Shown piece after piece: positions 54,644 through 62,693 of a stretch of DNA of 64,000 nucleotides. The DNA is from Deltaproteobacteria bacterium. Lineage in GTDB: Bacteria; Myxococcota_A; UBA9160; PR03. A model generated the notes under the pieces. The model did not search any database. It worked only from the letters and a program-made list of their open reading frames with translations, and was not told where the DNA came from. The translations under genes were made by a program, and so were the position numbers. The stretch is taken from contig JAPSFT010000001.1 of NCBI GenBank assembly GCA_035063765.1, positions 223,237 through 287,236 of the forward strand, read 5' to 3'. Every line of letters begins with the position of its first letter. Position 1 is the stretch's first letter.

Positions 54644-55909
54644 ATGATCCGCGTGCGACCGGAGCCGAAGCGGCTCGCGCTGGTGATGGTGGGGCTCCCC
54701 GCGCGCGGCAAGACGTACGTGGGGCGCAAGCTCGGGCGCTACCTGGCGTGGCTCGGCTACCGCACCCAGATCTTCAACGTCGGCGACTACCGGCGGCGCA
54801 TCGCCGGCGCGCGTCAACCCGCCGAATTCTTCTCGTCCCAGAACGTGGCCGGGCACGAGGCGCGTGAGCGCGCAGCGCTCGAGGCGCTCGACGATCTGCT
54901 CGCCTTCTTCGCCAGCGGCGGAGAGATCGGGGTGTACGACGCGACCAACACCGAGCGCGCCCGGCGCGACCTCGTCTACGAGCGCTGTCGCGCGGCCGGC
55001 GCTCAGGTGGTGTTCATCGAGTCGATTTGTGAGGACCAGGCGGTGGTCGACGAGAACGTCCGGGCCAACAAGCTGCGTTCGCCCGACTACGCGGGCGTGG
55101 ACCCCGAGGAGGCCACCCGTGATTTCCGCGCGCGCATCGCCGAGTACGAGCGCACCTATCAGCCGGTCAGCGCGGATGAGCGGAGCTACGTGAAGCTCAT
55201 CGATGTTGGCCGTCAGGTGGTCGTAAACCGCATCGAGGGCTACCTCGAGGCGCGCATCATCTTCTTCCTCCTGAACCTCCACCCGGCGCGCCGCCACATC
55301 TACCTCACGCGCCATGGAGAGAGCCGCTTCAACGTCCAGGGGCGGATCGGCGGCGACACCGGCCTCTCCGAGCGCGGCCTCGCCTACGCGCGCTCGCTCG
55401 CGCAGTTCGTCCGCGAGCAACGCGAGACCACCGAGGGCGTCATCGTCTGGTCCAGCACGCTGAAGCGCGCGCTTCGCACCGCCGAGACGCTCGATCGGCC
55501 GCTGGTCGCGTGGCGCGCGCTCGATGAGATCGACGCGGGAGTCTGCGACGGGCTCACCTACGTCGAGATCGCGGAGCGACTACCGGACGAATACGGCGCC
55601 CGCGCGCTCGACAAGCTCCGCTATCGCTATCCGCGCGGCGAATCCTACGCGGACGTCATCCAGCGCCTCGAGCCGGTCATCATCGAGCTCGAGCGGCAGC
55701 ACCACCCGATCCTGGTCATCTCGCACCAAGCCGTGCTGCGCGCGCTCTACGGCTACTTGATGGGCAAGCCGCAGGCCGAATGCCCTCACCTCAGCATCCC
55801 GCTCCACACGGTCATCGAGCTCACCCCTACCGCGTACGGGTATGAGGAGCGACGGATCCCTCTCGAGCCCCCGCCGCTCGGCCCCGCCTCGTCTTCATCC
55901 TCCTCGTGA
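54644..55909 (+). CDS. Bifunctional 6-phosphofructo-2-kinase / fructose-2,6-bisphosphatase
   Basis: The 421-aa protein is built like the eukaryotic PFKFB enzymes. The kinase half has Walker A GLPARGKT (17-24), IFNVGDYRR (43-51) and YDATNT (98-103). The phosphatase half (about 217-400) has the histidine-phosphatase motif LTRHGES (H224), QGRIGGDTGLS, E295 in DEIDAGVC, YRYPRGESYADVIQRLEPVI and the second His361 in ISHQAVL. The end is PLHTVIELTPTAYG. The product fructose-2,6-bisphosphate activates phosphofructokinase in eukaryotes; its bacterial target is not established. A GAGGTGA ribosome site precedes the ATG. Confidence 0.93.
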   Translation: MIRVRPEPKRLALVMVGLPARGKTYVGRKLGRYLAWLGYRTQIFNVGDYRRRIAGARQPAEFFSSQNVAGHEARERAALEALDDLLAFFASGGEIGVYDATNTERARRDLVYERCRAAGAQVVFIESICEDQAVVDENVRANKLRSPDYAGVDPEEATRDFRARIAEYERTYQPVSADERSYVKLIDVGRQVVVNRIEGYLEARIIFFLLNLHPARRHIYLTRHGESRFNVQGRIGGDTGLSERGLAYARSLAQFVREQRETTEGVIVWSSTLKRALRTAETLDRPLVAWRALDEIDAGVCDGLTYVEIAERLPDEYGARALDKLRYRYPRGESYADVIQRLEPVIIELERQHHPILVISHQAVLRALYGYLMGKPQAECPHLSIPLHTVIELTPTAYGYEERRIPLEPPPLGPASSSSSS

Positions 55910-55924
55910 GCTACCCTCACAGCC

Positions 55925-56947
55925 ATGGCTCGTGACCGTATCGCGCCCCGAGCCCAGGGTCCTTTCGGGTCGACGCGGCCGGCGGCGCGCGTCGCCGCTG
56001 CGCTCCTCGCGCTCGCGCCGGCCTGCGCGACGCAGCCCGGCCCACCGGCGCCCGCGGCCGCCGGCTCCGGCCGGGCGTCGCCCGGGGTGAGCGCGCCCGC
56101 GCGGGCGCCGGCCGCGCCGGGAACGGCTTCCCTCCCGGCGGCGCGCGTCGACGACGGGTGCGGGCCCGGTTGCACCCTCTTCGACTCGCCGCGCGACGCC
56201 TTCGCGCGGGTTCTCGCGGACGCGCCGGTAGTGCTCGCGGTCGGAGAGGCGCATGCGCAGCGCGGCACCCCGGGCGTAGCCTCGGCCACCAAGCGCTTCA
56301 CGACCGAGCTCTTGCCCGAGCTCGCGGGGAAGAGCTCGGATCTGCTGCTCGAGCTGTGGTTCGCGAACCCGAAGTGCTCGAAGCAGAAGGTGAAGCAGGT
56401 CGCCAAGCGACAGGAGGCCGTCACCCGGCCGCAGGCGGACACCAACCAGAACGAGTTCATCGCGCTCGGCGACGCGGCCAAGGCGCTCGGCATCCAGCCG
56501 CACGTGCTCACTCCGGCCTGCAAGGAGTACGACGCCATCCTCCGGGCTGGCCCCGATGACGTGGCGAGCATGCTCGAGATGATCGCGCGGCTCACCCGCC
56601 GCGACGTCGAGCTGCTGCTCGAGCGCCGGAGGAAATCCGGCAGCGAGTCCATCATCGTCGCCTACGGCGGCGCCATGCACAACGACCTCCACCCGCGCCC
56701 GGGCTTCGAGTCGTTCACCTTCGGCCCGGCGGCAAGCGAGCTCACCGCCGGGCGCGCCATCGAGCTCGATCTGATCGTCCCTGAGTACATCAAGGACACC
56801 CCCTCGTGGCGCGCCTTGCCCTGGTATGCTCGCTACGCTCCCACGCTGCACCCCGATCGCACGTGGCTCATCGAGTCGTCGAAGGGCTCGTACGCGCTCA
56901 TCTTCCCGAGGAGCGCGGCGCCCGCGGGCAGCGCTCCGGCTCCGTGA
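55925..56947 (+). CDS. Lipoprotein with G-E-x-H motif (TraB/ChaN/EreA-like)
   Basis: The 340-aa protein has an N-terminal hydrophobic stretch with a lipobox-like L-A-P-A-C, an Ala/Pro linker and a domain of about 240 residues. Near its start is VVLAVGEAHAQRG, and near the middle AYGGAMHNDL. A G-E-x-H close to the first strand and a second His after a Gly pair recall the Tiki/TraB/ChaN/EreA superfamily, some of which are metal-dependent hydrolases. The resemblance is by motif only, so the fold is an inference and the function unknown. The gene begins 15 bp after the PFK-2/FBPase-2 gene on the same strand, so co-transcription is likely. Confidence 0.6.
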   Translation: MARDRIAPRAQGPFGSTRPAARVAAALLALAPACATQPGPPAPAAAGSGRASPGVSAPARAPAAPGTASLPAARVDDGCGPGCTLFDSPRDAFARVLADAPVVLAVGEAHAQRGTPGVASATKRFTTELLPELAGKSSDLLLELWFANPKCSKQKVKQVAKRQEAVTRPQADTNQNEFIALGDAAKALGIQPHVLTPACKEYDAILRAGPDDVASMLEMIARLTRRDVELLLERRRKSGSESIIVAYGGAMHNDLHPRPGFESFTFGPAASELTAGRAIELDLIVPEYIKDTPSWRALPWYARYAPTLHPDRTWLIESSKGSYALIFPRSAAPAGSAPAP

Positions 56948-56949
56948 GC

Positions 56950-56970
56950 GACGGAGCGCGGCGCGCCGTC
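56950..56970. terminator. Short hairpin between convergent genes
   Basis: A 5-bp stem (gacgg 56950-56954 with ccgtc 56966-56970) fills the 24-bp gap between the lipoprotein and rhomboid stops. It is weak. Confidence 0.25.
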
Positions 56971-56971
56971 T

Positions 56972-58924
56972 CTAGCGGACGAGCTCCTCCAGCAAACGGC
57001 ACGCCTCCCGCTCGCCGCGCGCGCACGCCGTGCCGAGCGCACCTCGGGCGAAGCGACGCTCCGCCTCGCTCGCCCGACCGTCGCGCGCCGCGCGGTCCAG
57101 GCTCTGGCACCCGTAAGCGCTCCCGAGCTCGCAGGCGAGCTCCTCGAATTCGAGCGCGCGCGGCGCGTCCGCCTCGACCCCGACACCCTCGCGCAGCCGC
57201 GCCGCGAGCTCGAGACACGCGTCACTCGCGCCGCCCCGGCAGCTCTCCTCACAGCCGGTGAGCTCGGGGCCGGCGCAGGCGAGGAGCTGCCGTGACTCTC
57301 GCGACGAGTAACGCTCGCCCGCCACCGAGAGAACGATGGAGAGCGCTCCGACCACCGCGACCCGAGCCGCTCCCATGCCCACCATCGGCCCGGCGAGCAC
57401 GAAGCCGAACGCGGCGCCGAGCGCGTGCGCCACGAAGCTCGTCCCCGGCACCAGCAGATCGACCACGGCCTGCAGGACGACCATCGACGCGAAGATGATG
57501 AGGTATCGGCGGGCCACCGGGGCGCGCTCGGCCCACCACCCCTGCGCCAGGATGGCGGCGCTCGCCCCGACGATCCCCATGATGTTGCCCGAGGCGCCCA
57601 CCAGCAGCTCGGCGGCGGTCACGCCGAGGCGCGCGAGGAGCGCGTACGCGCAGAGCGCGAGAGTCCCGGAGAGCAGGTAGACCACGAGGAAGCGCACCCG
57701 GCCGAGCGCGCGCTCGGCAAACCCGCCGAGCAGGGCGAGCCCGAGCGCGTTGAAGCCGAGGTGCACGGGGCCGAAGTGCAAGAGCTGGGCGGTCAGGAGC
57801 CGCCAGGGTTCGGAGCCGAGTCGGCTGGGCTCGAGGGCCCCGAGTCTCAGGAGCGTCGCATCGTCGGTGGACCCGCCAGCGAGGATCTCCAGCGCGAACA
57901 TGGCGGCGAGCGCGCCGACCAGCGCCCAGGTCACCACCGGCCGCACGCGCGCGCGGGCGTCGGGCGCGTAGCGCCGCTCACCATGCCACGCACGCTCGAG
58001 GCGCTCGAGCACGCGGAGCTCACCGGCGCCGAGCGTCGCCGCCGCGAGCGCGGGGGGTTCACGGACTCGACGCTCGAGGGTGGGGCCGAGCGCTGGGCCG
58101 GCCTCATCGACCGCGGCGAGGAGTCGCGCGCGGCCCGCCTCGACCTCGCCGCTCGCCAGCTCGGCCGTCCCGAGCCAGAGCGCTCGGGTCGCGCCGTCCG
58201 CGTGTCGCAGCGGGCCGTCGAAGAGCTCCGCTACTCGAACCGGACGGCCAGCGAAGGAGAAGATGAAGAGCCACACCAAGTGGCGGAGCGGCCGCGCTGC
58301 GGCAGCATCGAGCCGCCCGTGCTCACTCTCCGCCGCGGCGAACATCGCGGTCAGGTCGCCGCACTCTCCGAGGCAGCGGACGTAGCGCGGCAGGAGCGCG
58401 AGCTCCACGCTGCCCGGCGAGGCCCCGAGGTGTGCGCGCAGCTCACTCCACGCTCCCATCGCAGCGAACCGCTCGGCCGCCGCTAGGCTCGCGAAGCTCC
58501 GCGAGCTCCGACCCAGCTCGTCGAGCGCTCGGAGCCCCTCCTCGCGGTGGCCGCTGCGGAGCGCCTCGAGCGCGAGATAGTACTGCGCGGTGTCGCGATA
58601 GCCGCTCGCCGGCCGGAGCCAGGCGACGACCCGTGCGGAGCGAGCGGCGTCCCGGTAGCGTCGCGCGAGCGCCAGGCGCGCGACCCGGCGGACCATGAGC
58701 CCGGGCAGGAGCACGACGGTGAGCCACGCGCCAGCAGCCGCGTAGCCTGCCCCGTGCCCGAGCGCGAGATACGCCCCGCCGCCCAGCGCCATCACCAGGG
58801 CGAGCATCGCGCGAGGCTCTCGGCGCAGGGCCTTCGGCAAGGCGAAGGTGCGGAGCAGCGCGATGGCCCAGGTGAGGCCCACGAAGCCCAGGAGCGCGAG
58901 ATCGGGGTCGAGTAAGAAGCTCAA
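56972..58924 (-). CDS. Rhomboid protease with Sel1-like Cys-rich tail
   Basis: The 650-aa protein starts with membrane helices (about 5-80), followed by a soluble helical-repeat region (about 85-310). The rhomboid core (about 330-520) has the serine in GASGNIMG (S445) and histidine in FVAHALGAAFG (H500), plus the H-x-x-x-N (HLGFN) of helix 2. The last 100 residues form Sel1-like repeats with paired cysteines (C-A-G-P-E-L-T-G-C-E-E-S-C, then A-C-L-E-L-A, Y-G-C-Q-S-L, A-C-A-R-G-E). The catalytic dyad is intact, so it should cleave membrane proteins; the flanking domains probably select substrate. Confidence 0.86.
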   Translation of the reverse strand: MSFLLDPDLALLGFVGLTWAIALLRTFALPKALRREPRAMLALVMALGGGAYLALGHGAGYAAAGAWLTVVLLPGLMVRRVARLALARRYRDAARSARVVAWLRPASGYRDTAQYYLALEALRSGHREEGLRALDELGRSSRSFASLAAAERFAAMGAWSELRAHLGASPGSVELALLPRYVRCLGECGDLTAMFAAAESEHGRLDAAAARPLRHLVWLFIFSFAGRPVRVAELFDGPLRHADGATRALWLGTAELASGEVEAGRARLLAAVDEAGPALGPTLERRVREPPALAAATLGAGELRVLERLERAWHGERRYAPDARARVRPVVTWALVGALAAMFALEILAGGSTDDATLLRLGALEPSRLGSEPWRLLTAQLLHFGPVHLGFNALGLALLGGFAERALGRVRFLVVYLLSGTLALCAYALLARLGVTAAELLVGASGNIMGIVGASAAILAQGWWAERAPVARRYLIIFASMVVLQAVVDLLVPGTSFVAHALGAAFGFVLAGPMVGMGAARVAVVGALSIVLSVAGERYSSRESRQLLACAGPELTGCEESCRGGASDACLELAARLREGVGVEADAPRALEFEELACELGSAYGCQSLDRAARDGRASEAERRFARGALGTACARGEREACRLLEELVR

Positions 58925-59024
58925 GCCTCGTCATCCATGGCCCGAAAGCTCGCGTCGCTCAAGCTCGGAGCGCGCCCCCACGACTCGCGCTCCCCCCGGG
59001 CGGAGATACGCTAAGCTCACTCGG

Positions 59025-60269
59025 GTGGCGCTTGGAAAGGGCGGACTCGCAGCGCTCGTAGTGCTCGTGACGGCGAGCGTCAGCGCCGCCGCCGAGCCCG
59101 CTTCGGGCCGTGGCGGGCCGACCGAGCGAGCGCTCGCGAAGGACGCCGAGCTCTCGCTCTCGGTCCCCGATGAGTCCGACGCGGCCGGGCGAGTCCAGGC
59201 GCTGGCGACGGCGGCCGGCGCGCGCCTGGTGCGGGGCACCTTGCAGGAGCTCGTCCTCGAGGTCCCCGACGCACGCTATCGCGGCCTCATCAGTGAGCTT
59301 CGGCGCGTCGGCACAGTCCGCTACGAGCGGGTCACGACGAGGGATCTCGGCGCCGCGCTCGAAGAGGCCGCGGCGGCGATCCGCGCGGGGGCGGAGGCGC
59401 GCGCGCGCCTCGAGCGCTCGCGCGCGCTCGCGCGGGGCGTATCCGATGAGCTCGAGCTCGAGCGCGCGCTCGGAGCCGAGGCGGCCTCCTCCGCCGACGC
59501 CGCTCGCCGCTACGCCGAGCTCGAGCGGCGCGCCGGGGTCACGAGAGTCACGGTGCGGCTCGTCGCACCGGAGCCCGAACGGATCGACGGCCCGCGGCTC
59601 CCATTCCGCTGGCTCGGCGAGGTCGACGCGCTTCGCCTGAGCGACACCACGACCCCGCACGACTCGCCGCGCTCCCAAGCAAGCGCCTTCATCGATGGGC
59701 AAGTCCAGCTGCGCGCGGAGGCCAGCACCGGAGGAGGCGCGCTCGGCGACGGCGCTGGCGCGTTCGGCCTCGGCATCGGGCTGCGCTCGCTCGGCGCCGC
59801 CTCGCCAGTCGGCCTCTACGGCGGGTTCGACCTCGCCCTCGGCGGCGGCACGGGCTTCCTCTATCGCCTCCAGCCGCTGCTCGGCGTGGGCGCCGGGCTG
59901 GGTCGATACGTGACCGTCGGGCTCGGGGCGGGGCCCGGGCTCGACGGACTCACCGGACGGATCCCGTTCGGGGTCAGCTTTCCCATCGAGCTCTCGCTCG
60001 GCCTCGACTTCATCCGCGCGGTCGGCGTGACGGCGTGGGCTCGCGACGGCTGGGTGCTCGCGTCGAGCCGCCGCGAGCACGGCGCGCCGCACGCGGCCTT
60101 CGGAGACGAGGCGAGCGCTGGGCTCGACGTCCTGTTCGGAGAGCGCCGGGGGCCGGACGCCTCCGTCAACCGCGCGGGGTTCCGCGTCGGGCTCGGGATC
60201 CGTGAGGTGATGGGCGCGCCGATGGCTGAGCTCAGCGTCGGCGTCGGCGCTCGCCAAGTCGACTTCTGA
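59025..60269 (+). CDS. Exported protein: DUF4349-like N-terminus and beta-barrel-like C-terminus
   Basis: The 414-aa protein from the GTG at 59025 starts with a signal peptide ending near VSAAAEP. Residues about 45-190 resemble DUF4349: A-T-A-A-G-A-R-L-V-R-G, then L-E-V-P-D-A-R-Y and a coiled-coil-like stretch ending V-T-R-V-T-V-R-L. The C-terminal half (about 220-414) is Gly-rich with alternating hydrophobic residues and ends in F (V-G-A-R-Q-V-D-F), as outer-membrane barrels do. It may be anchored in the outer membrane; the function is unknown. The frame is open to 58848, but that overlaps the rhomboid gene and lacks a signal peptide. Confidence 0.55.
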   Translation: MALGKGGLAALVVLVTASVSAAAEPASGRGGPTERALAKDAELSLSVPDESDAAGRVQALATAAGARLVRGTLQELVLEVPDARYRGLISELRRVGTVRYERVTTRDLGAALEEAAAAIRAGAEARARLERSRALARGVSDELELERALGAEAASSADAARRYAELERRAGVTRVTVRLVAPEPERIDGPRLPFRWLGEVDALRLSDTTTPHDSPRSQASAFIDGQVQLRAEASTGGGALGDGAGAFGLGIGLRSLGAASPVGLYGGFDLALGGGTGFLYRLQPLLGVGAGLGRYVTVGLGAGPGLDGLTGRIPFGVSFPIELSLGLDFIRAVGVTAWARDGWVLASSRREHGAPHAAFGDEASAGLDVLFGERRGPDASVNRAGFRVGLGIREVMGAPMAELSVGVGARQVDF

Positions 60270-60316
60270 CGCGCCGCCGGCTTGACGCGCTCGCGCGAGT
60301 CTGGCGAGGTCTCGCC

Positions 60317-60856
60317 ATGGAGCGGTGGCGCGTGCTCGACAGCCGCGTGATCCTCGAGCGGCCGTGGCTGCGGGTGCGAGAGGAGCGCATCGCGTTGCCG
60401 AGCGGGGTCGAGCTCGACGAGTTCCACGTCGTCGAGGGCGTGGACTGGGTCGGGGTGCTCGCGCTCACGGCGGAAGGAGACGCGGTGCTCGTCGAACAGT
60501 ACCGCCATGGGCTCGGCGGCACGAGCCGTGAGCTACCGGCGGGCGTCATCGATCCCGGCGAGTCGCCGCTCGGCGCCGCTCAGCGTGAGCTGCGCGAAGA
60601 GACGGGCTTTGCCGCCGCGGACTGGGCCCCGCTCCTCACCGTCCACACCGAGCCCAGCCGCCACACCAGCCGCGCGCACTTCTACGTCGCACGCGGTGCC
60701 CGCCCGGTCGGGCCGCCCGCTCCCGAGGCCGCGGAGGAGATCGCGGTGCTCGTCCAGCCGGCGGCGCTCCTGCTCGACGACATCGCGAGCGGCCGGATCC
60801 AGCACGGGGTGCACGTCGGCGCGATCCTCCTGGCGGCGCGCCGCGGGCTCTTCTGA
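60317..60856 (+). CDS. Nudix hydrolase, ADP-ribose pyrophosphatase-like
   Basis: The 179-aa protein has a complete Nudix box, G-x5-E-x7-R-E-L-x-E-E-T-G (from GVIDPGESPLG to REETGF), with the ELPAG element before it that marks the ADP-ribose/NADH-type subgroup. It cleaves nucleoside diphosphates linked to another group, usually with Mg2+. GAGG lies 8 bases before the ATG. Confidence 0.88.
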   Translation: MERWRVLDSRVILERPWLRVREERIALPSGVELDEFHVVEGVDWVGVLALTAEGDAVLVEQYRHGLGGTSRELPAGVIDPGESPLGAAQRELREETGFAAADWAPLLTVHTEPSRHTSRAHFYVARGARPVGPPAPEAAEEIAVLVQPAALLLDDIASGRIQHGVHVGAILLAARRGLF

Positions 60857-61008
60857 CCGTGGTGACGCGGCCTCGCGAGCCGTCGCAGCGAGGCCGCGGG
60901 CGCCCGCGGAGAACGAGCCTTGCGGAGCGAAGCCTCCAGGGTTAGGTCGAATTCAGGCGCGCCTCCGGGGGAGACTGCGCCCGCGACGAGCGTAGGAGCG
61001 TTTCGAGT

Positions 61009-62604
61009 ATGTCCTTTCTTCGGTCATCGATCCCAACCTGGCTCACCTTGGCCTCGGCGCTCGGCGTCGCGGCCCTGGTCACCGCGGGATGCGGCTCCGA
61101 GTCTAGCGACCTGAAGGCGAGCCCCGACGGCGGCGCAGGCTCCGGCGGCTCGTCCGCCGGTCGCCCGTGCGTTTCCGACAAGCAGTGCAAGGCCGATCAT
61201 CTCCTCTGCGACACCACGCGCGGCCAGTGCGTCGAGTGCCGAGTGGCGACCGACTGTCCGGCTCACCACGACTGCACGTCGGGGGCGTGCGTGCCGTACG
61301 AGGCCTGCGAGAACTCGCTCGACTGTCCGAGCGGCAAGGTCTGCGACGCCGCCGAGAGCCGCTGCTATGAGTGCGTGACCTCGGCCGACTGCGAAACTGG
61401 CGCCCTATGTGCTCAGCACGAGTGCCGCGTCACCTGCAAGTCGGACAAGGACTGCACGCCGCTCGGGCTCTTGTGCGACAAGCTCACGAGCCAGTGCGTC
61501 GCATGCCGAGACTCGGGCGACTGCACCGACGGCGAAATCTGCGCGAGCGGGAAGTGCGAGGCGGGCGCTCGCGACGGAGGCAGCGGGGGCTCGAGCGGTA
61601 GGGATGGCTCCGCCCCCGGCGACGGCGGCGGCCCGGCCCCCGGCTGCATCGACGCGGACGCCTACGATTTTCCCGGCAACCACCTCGACGAAGACTGCAG
61701 CGGAGTCGCCGACGACGCGCCCGCGTCCTGCGTGGCGCCGACGGTCGACATCGCCTACAACGACCCGAAGACCGCGGCGAAGGCGATCGAGCTCTGCGCC
61801 GAGTCTGACGGCGCGAGCCCCGGCGTGGTGAGCGCGCGCTACGTCAAGGCGGACGGCTCTAGCGGGATGGCCGCGATCGGCCACGGGCTCCTCGACCACT
61901 TCGGCGACGTCATCGTTCCGCGCCGAGGCCCGAGGCTCCTCGCGCTCTCCTCGGGGACGGCGCGAAGCCCCGGGGATCCGGGGTACCAAGCCACGGGCAG
62001 CGCGGAACACAACACTCGGTCCGCACCGCCCCCGCTCGGCGTGTCGCGCCCGTTCTGCGGGGATTCCACCACCGCGCCGAGCGCCGTCTACGATTCTGTC
62101 GGCCTCGAGATCGTGCTGCGCGTCCCGAGCAACGCTCACGGCTTCTCCTTCGATTTCGATTTCTTCAGCTTCGAGTTCCCGAGCTTCGTCTGCTCCACGT
62201 TCAATGATCGTTTCGTGGCGTTGGTGAGCCCCGAGGCGACCGGAGCAACCGAAGCGAACGTCGTCTTCGACTCGCGGAACAACCAGCTGAGCGTGAACAA
62301 CGACCTCATCGAGACCTGCACGCCGCAGACGATCGAGGGCAGAGCGTTCGCGTGCGCGCGCGGCCCGTCCGAGCTCGCCGGAACGGGCTTCGATGGGGTT
62401 GGTGTCGAGGCGACCGAAGCCGTCCCCCACGCCTCGTCCGGCTGGCTCACGACCTCGGTACCCGCCACGCCGGGCGAGCTCGTCACGCTCCGCTTCGCGC
62501 TCTGGGACGAGGGCGACGCGAACTTCGACTCGACGGTGCTCCTCGACAACTTCACCTGGCTCGCGAAGGCGCCCCCGGCGGCGTCCACCGTCCGCGCGAA
62601 ATGA
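61009..62604 (+). CDS. Cys-rich lipoprotein with choice-of-anchor-L-like domain
   Basis: The 531-aa lipoprotein (lipobox LVTAGC, Cys28) has about five repeats of roughly 25-35 residues with the pattern C-x-x-D-x-x-C (residues 50-185; for example C-V-E-C-R-V-A-T-D-C-P, C-V-A-C-R-D-S-G-D-C-T). These are probably disulfide-linked. A Gly-rich linker and a C-terminal domain (about 250-530) follow, with G-H-G-L-L-D-H-F-G-D and F-D-F-D-F-F-S-F-E-F-P. The latter resembles the choice-of-anchor-L family seen in myxobacterial secreted proteins. It is likely surface-exposed; the partner is unknown. AGGAG precedes the ATG by 11 bases. Confidence 0.72.
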   Translation: MSFLRSSIPTWLTLASALGVAALVTAGCGSESSDLKASPDGGAGSGGSSAGRPCVSDKQCKADHLLCDTTRGQCVECRVATDCPAHHDCTSGACVPYEACENSLDCPSGKVCDAAESRCYECVTSADCETGALCAQHECRVTCKSDKDCTPLGLLCDKLTSQCVACRDSGDCTDGEICASGKCEAGARDGGSGGSSGRDGSAPGDGGGPAPGCIDADAYDFPGNHLDEDCSGVADDAPASCVAPTVDIAYNDPKTAAKAIELCAESDGASPGVVSARYVKADGSSGMAAIGHGLLDHFGDVIVPRRGPRLLALSSGTARSPGDPGYQATGSAEHNTRSAPPPLGVSRPFCGDSTTAPSAVYDSVGLEIVLRVPSNAHGFSFDFDFFSFEFPSFVCSTFNDRFVALVSPEATGATEANVVFDSRNNQLSVNNDLIETCTPQTIEGRAFACARGPSELAGTGFDGVGVEATEAVPHASSGWLTTSVPATPGELVTLRFALWDEGDANFDSTVLLDNFTWLAKAPPAASTVRAK

Positions 62605-62693
62605 GGCTCCCTCCGTCCCGCCCGAGGCCGAGCCGGCGCGGGCGACGAGGAGTGGCGCGCGCGAGCTCGCGGCACTATCCATGAGGGCGCGTC

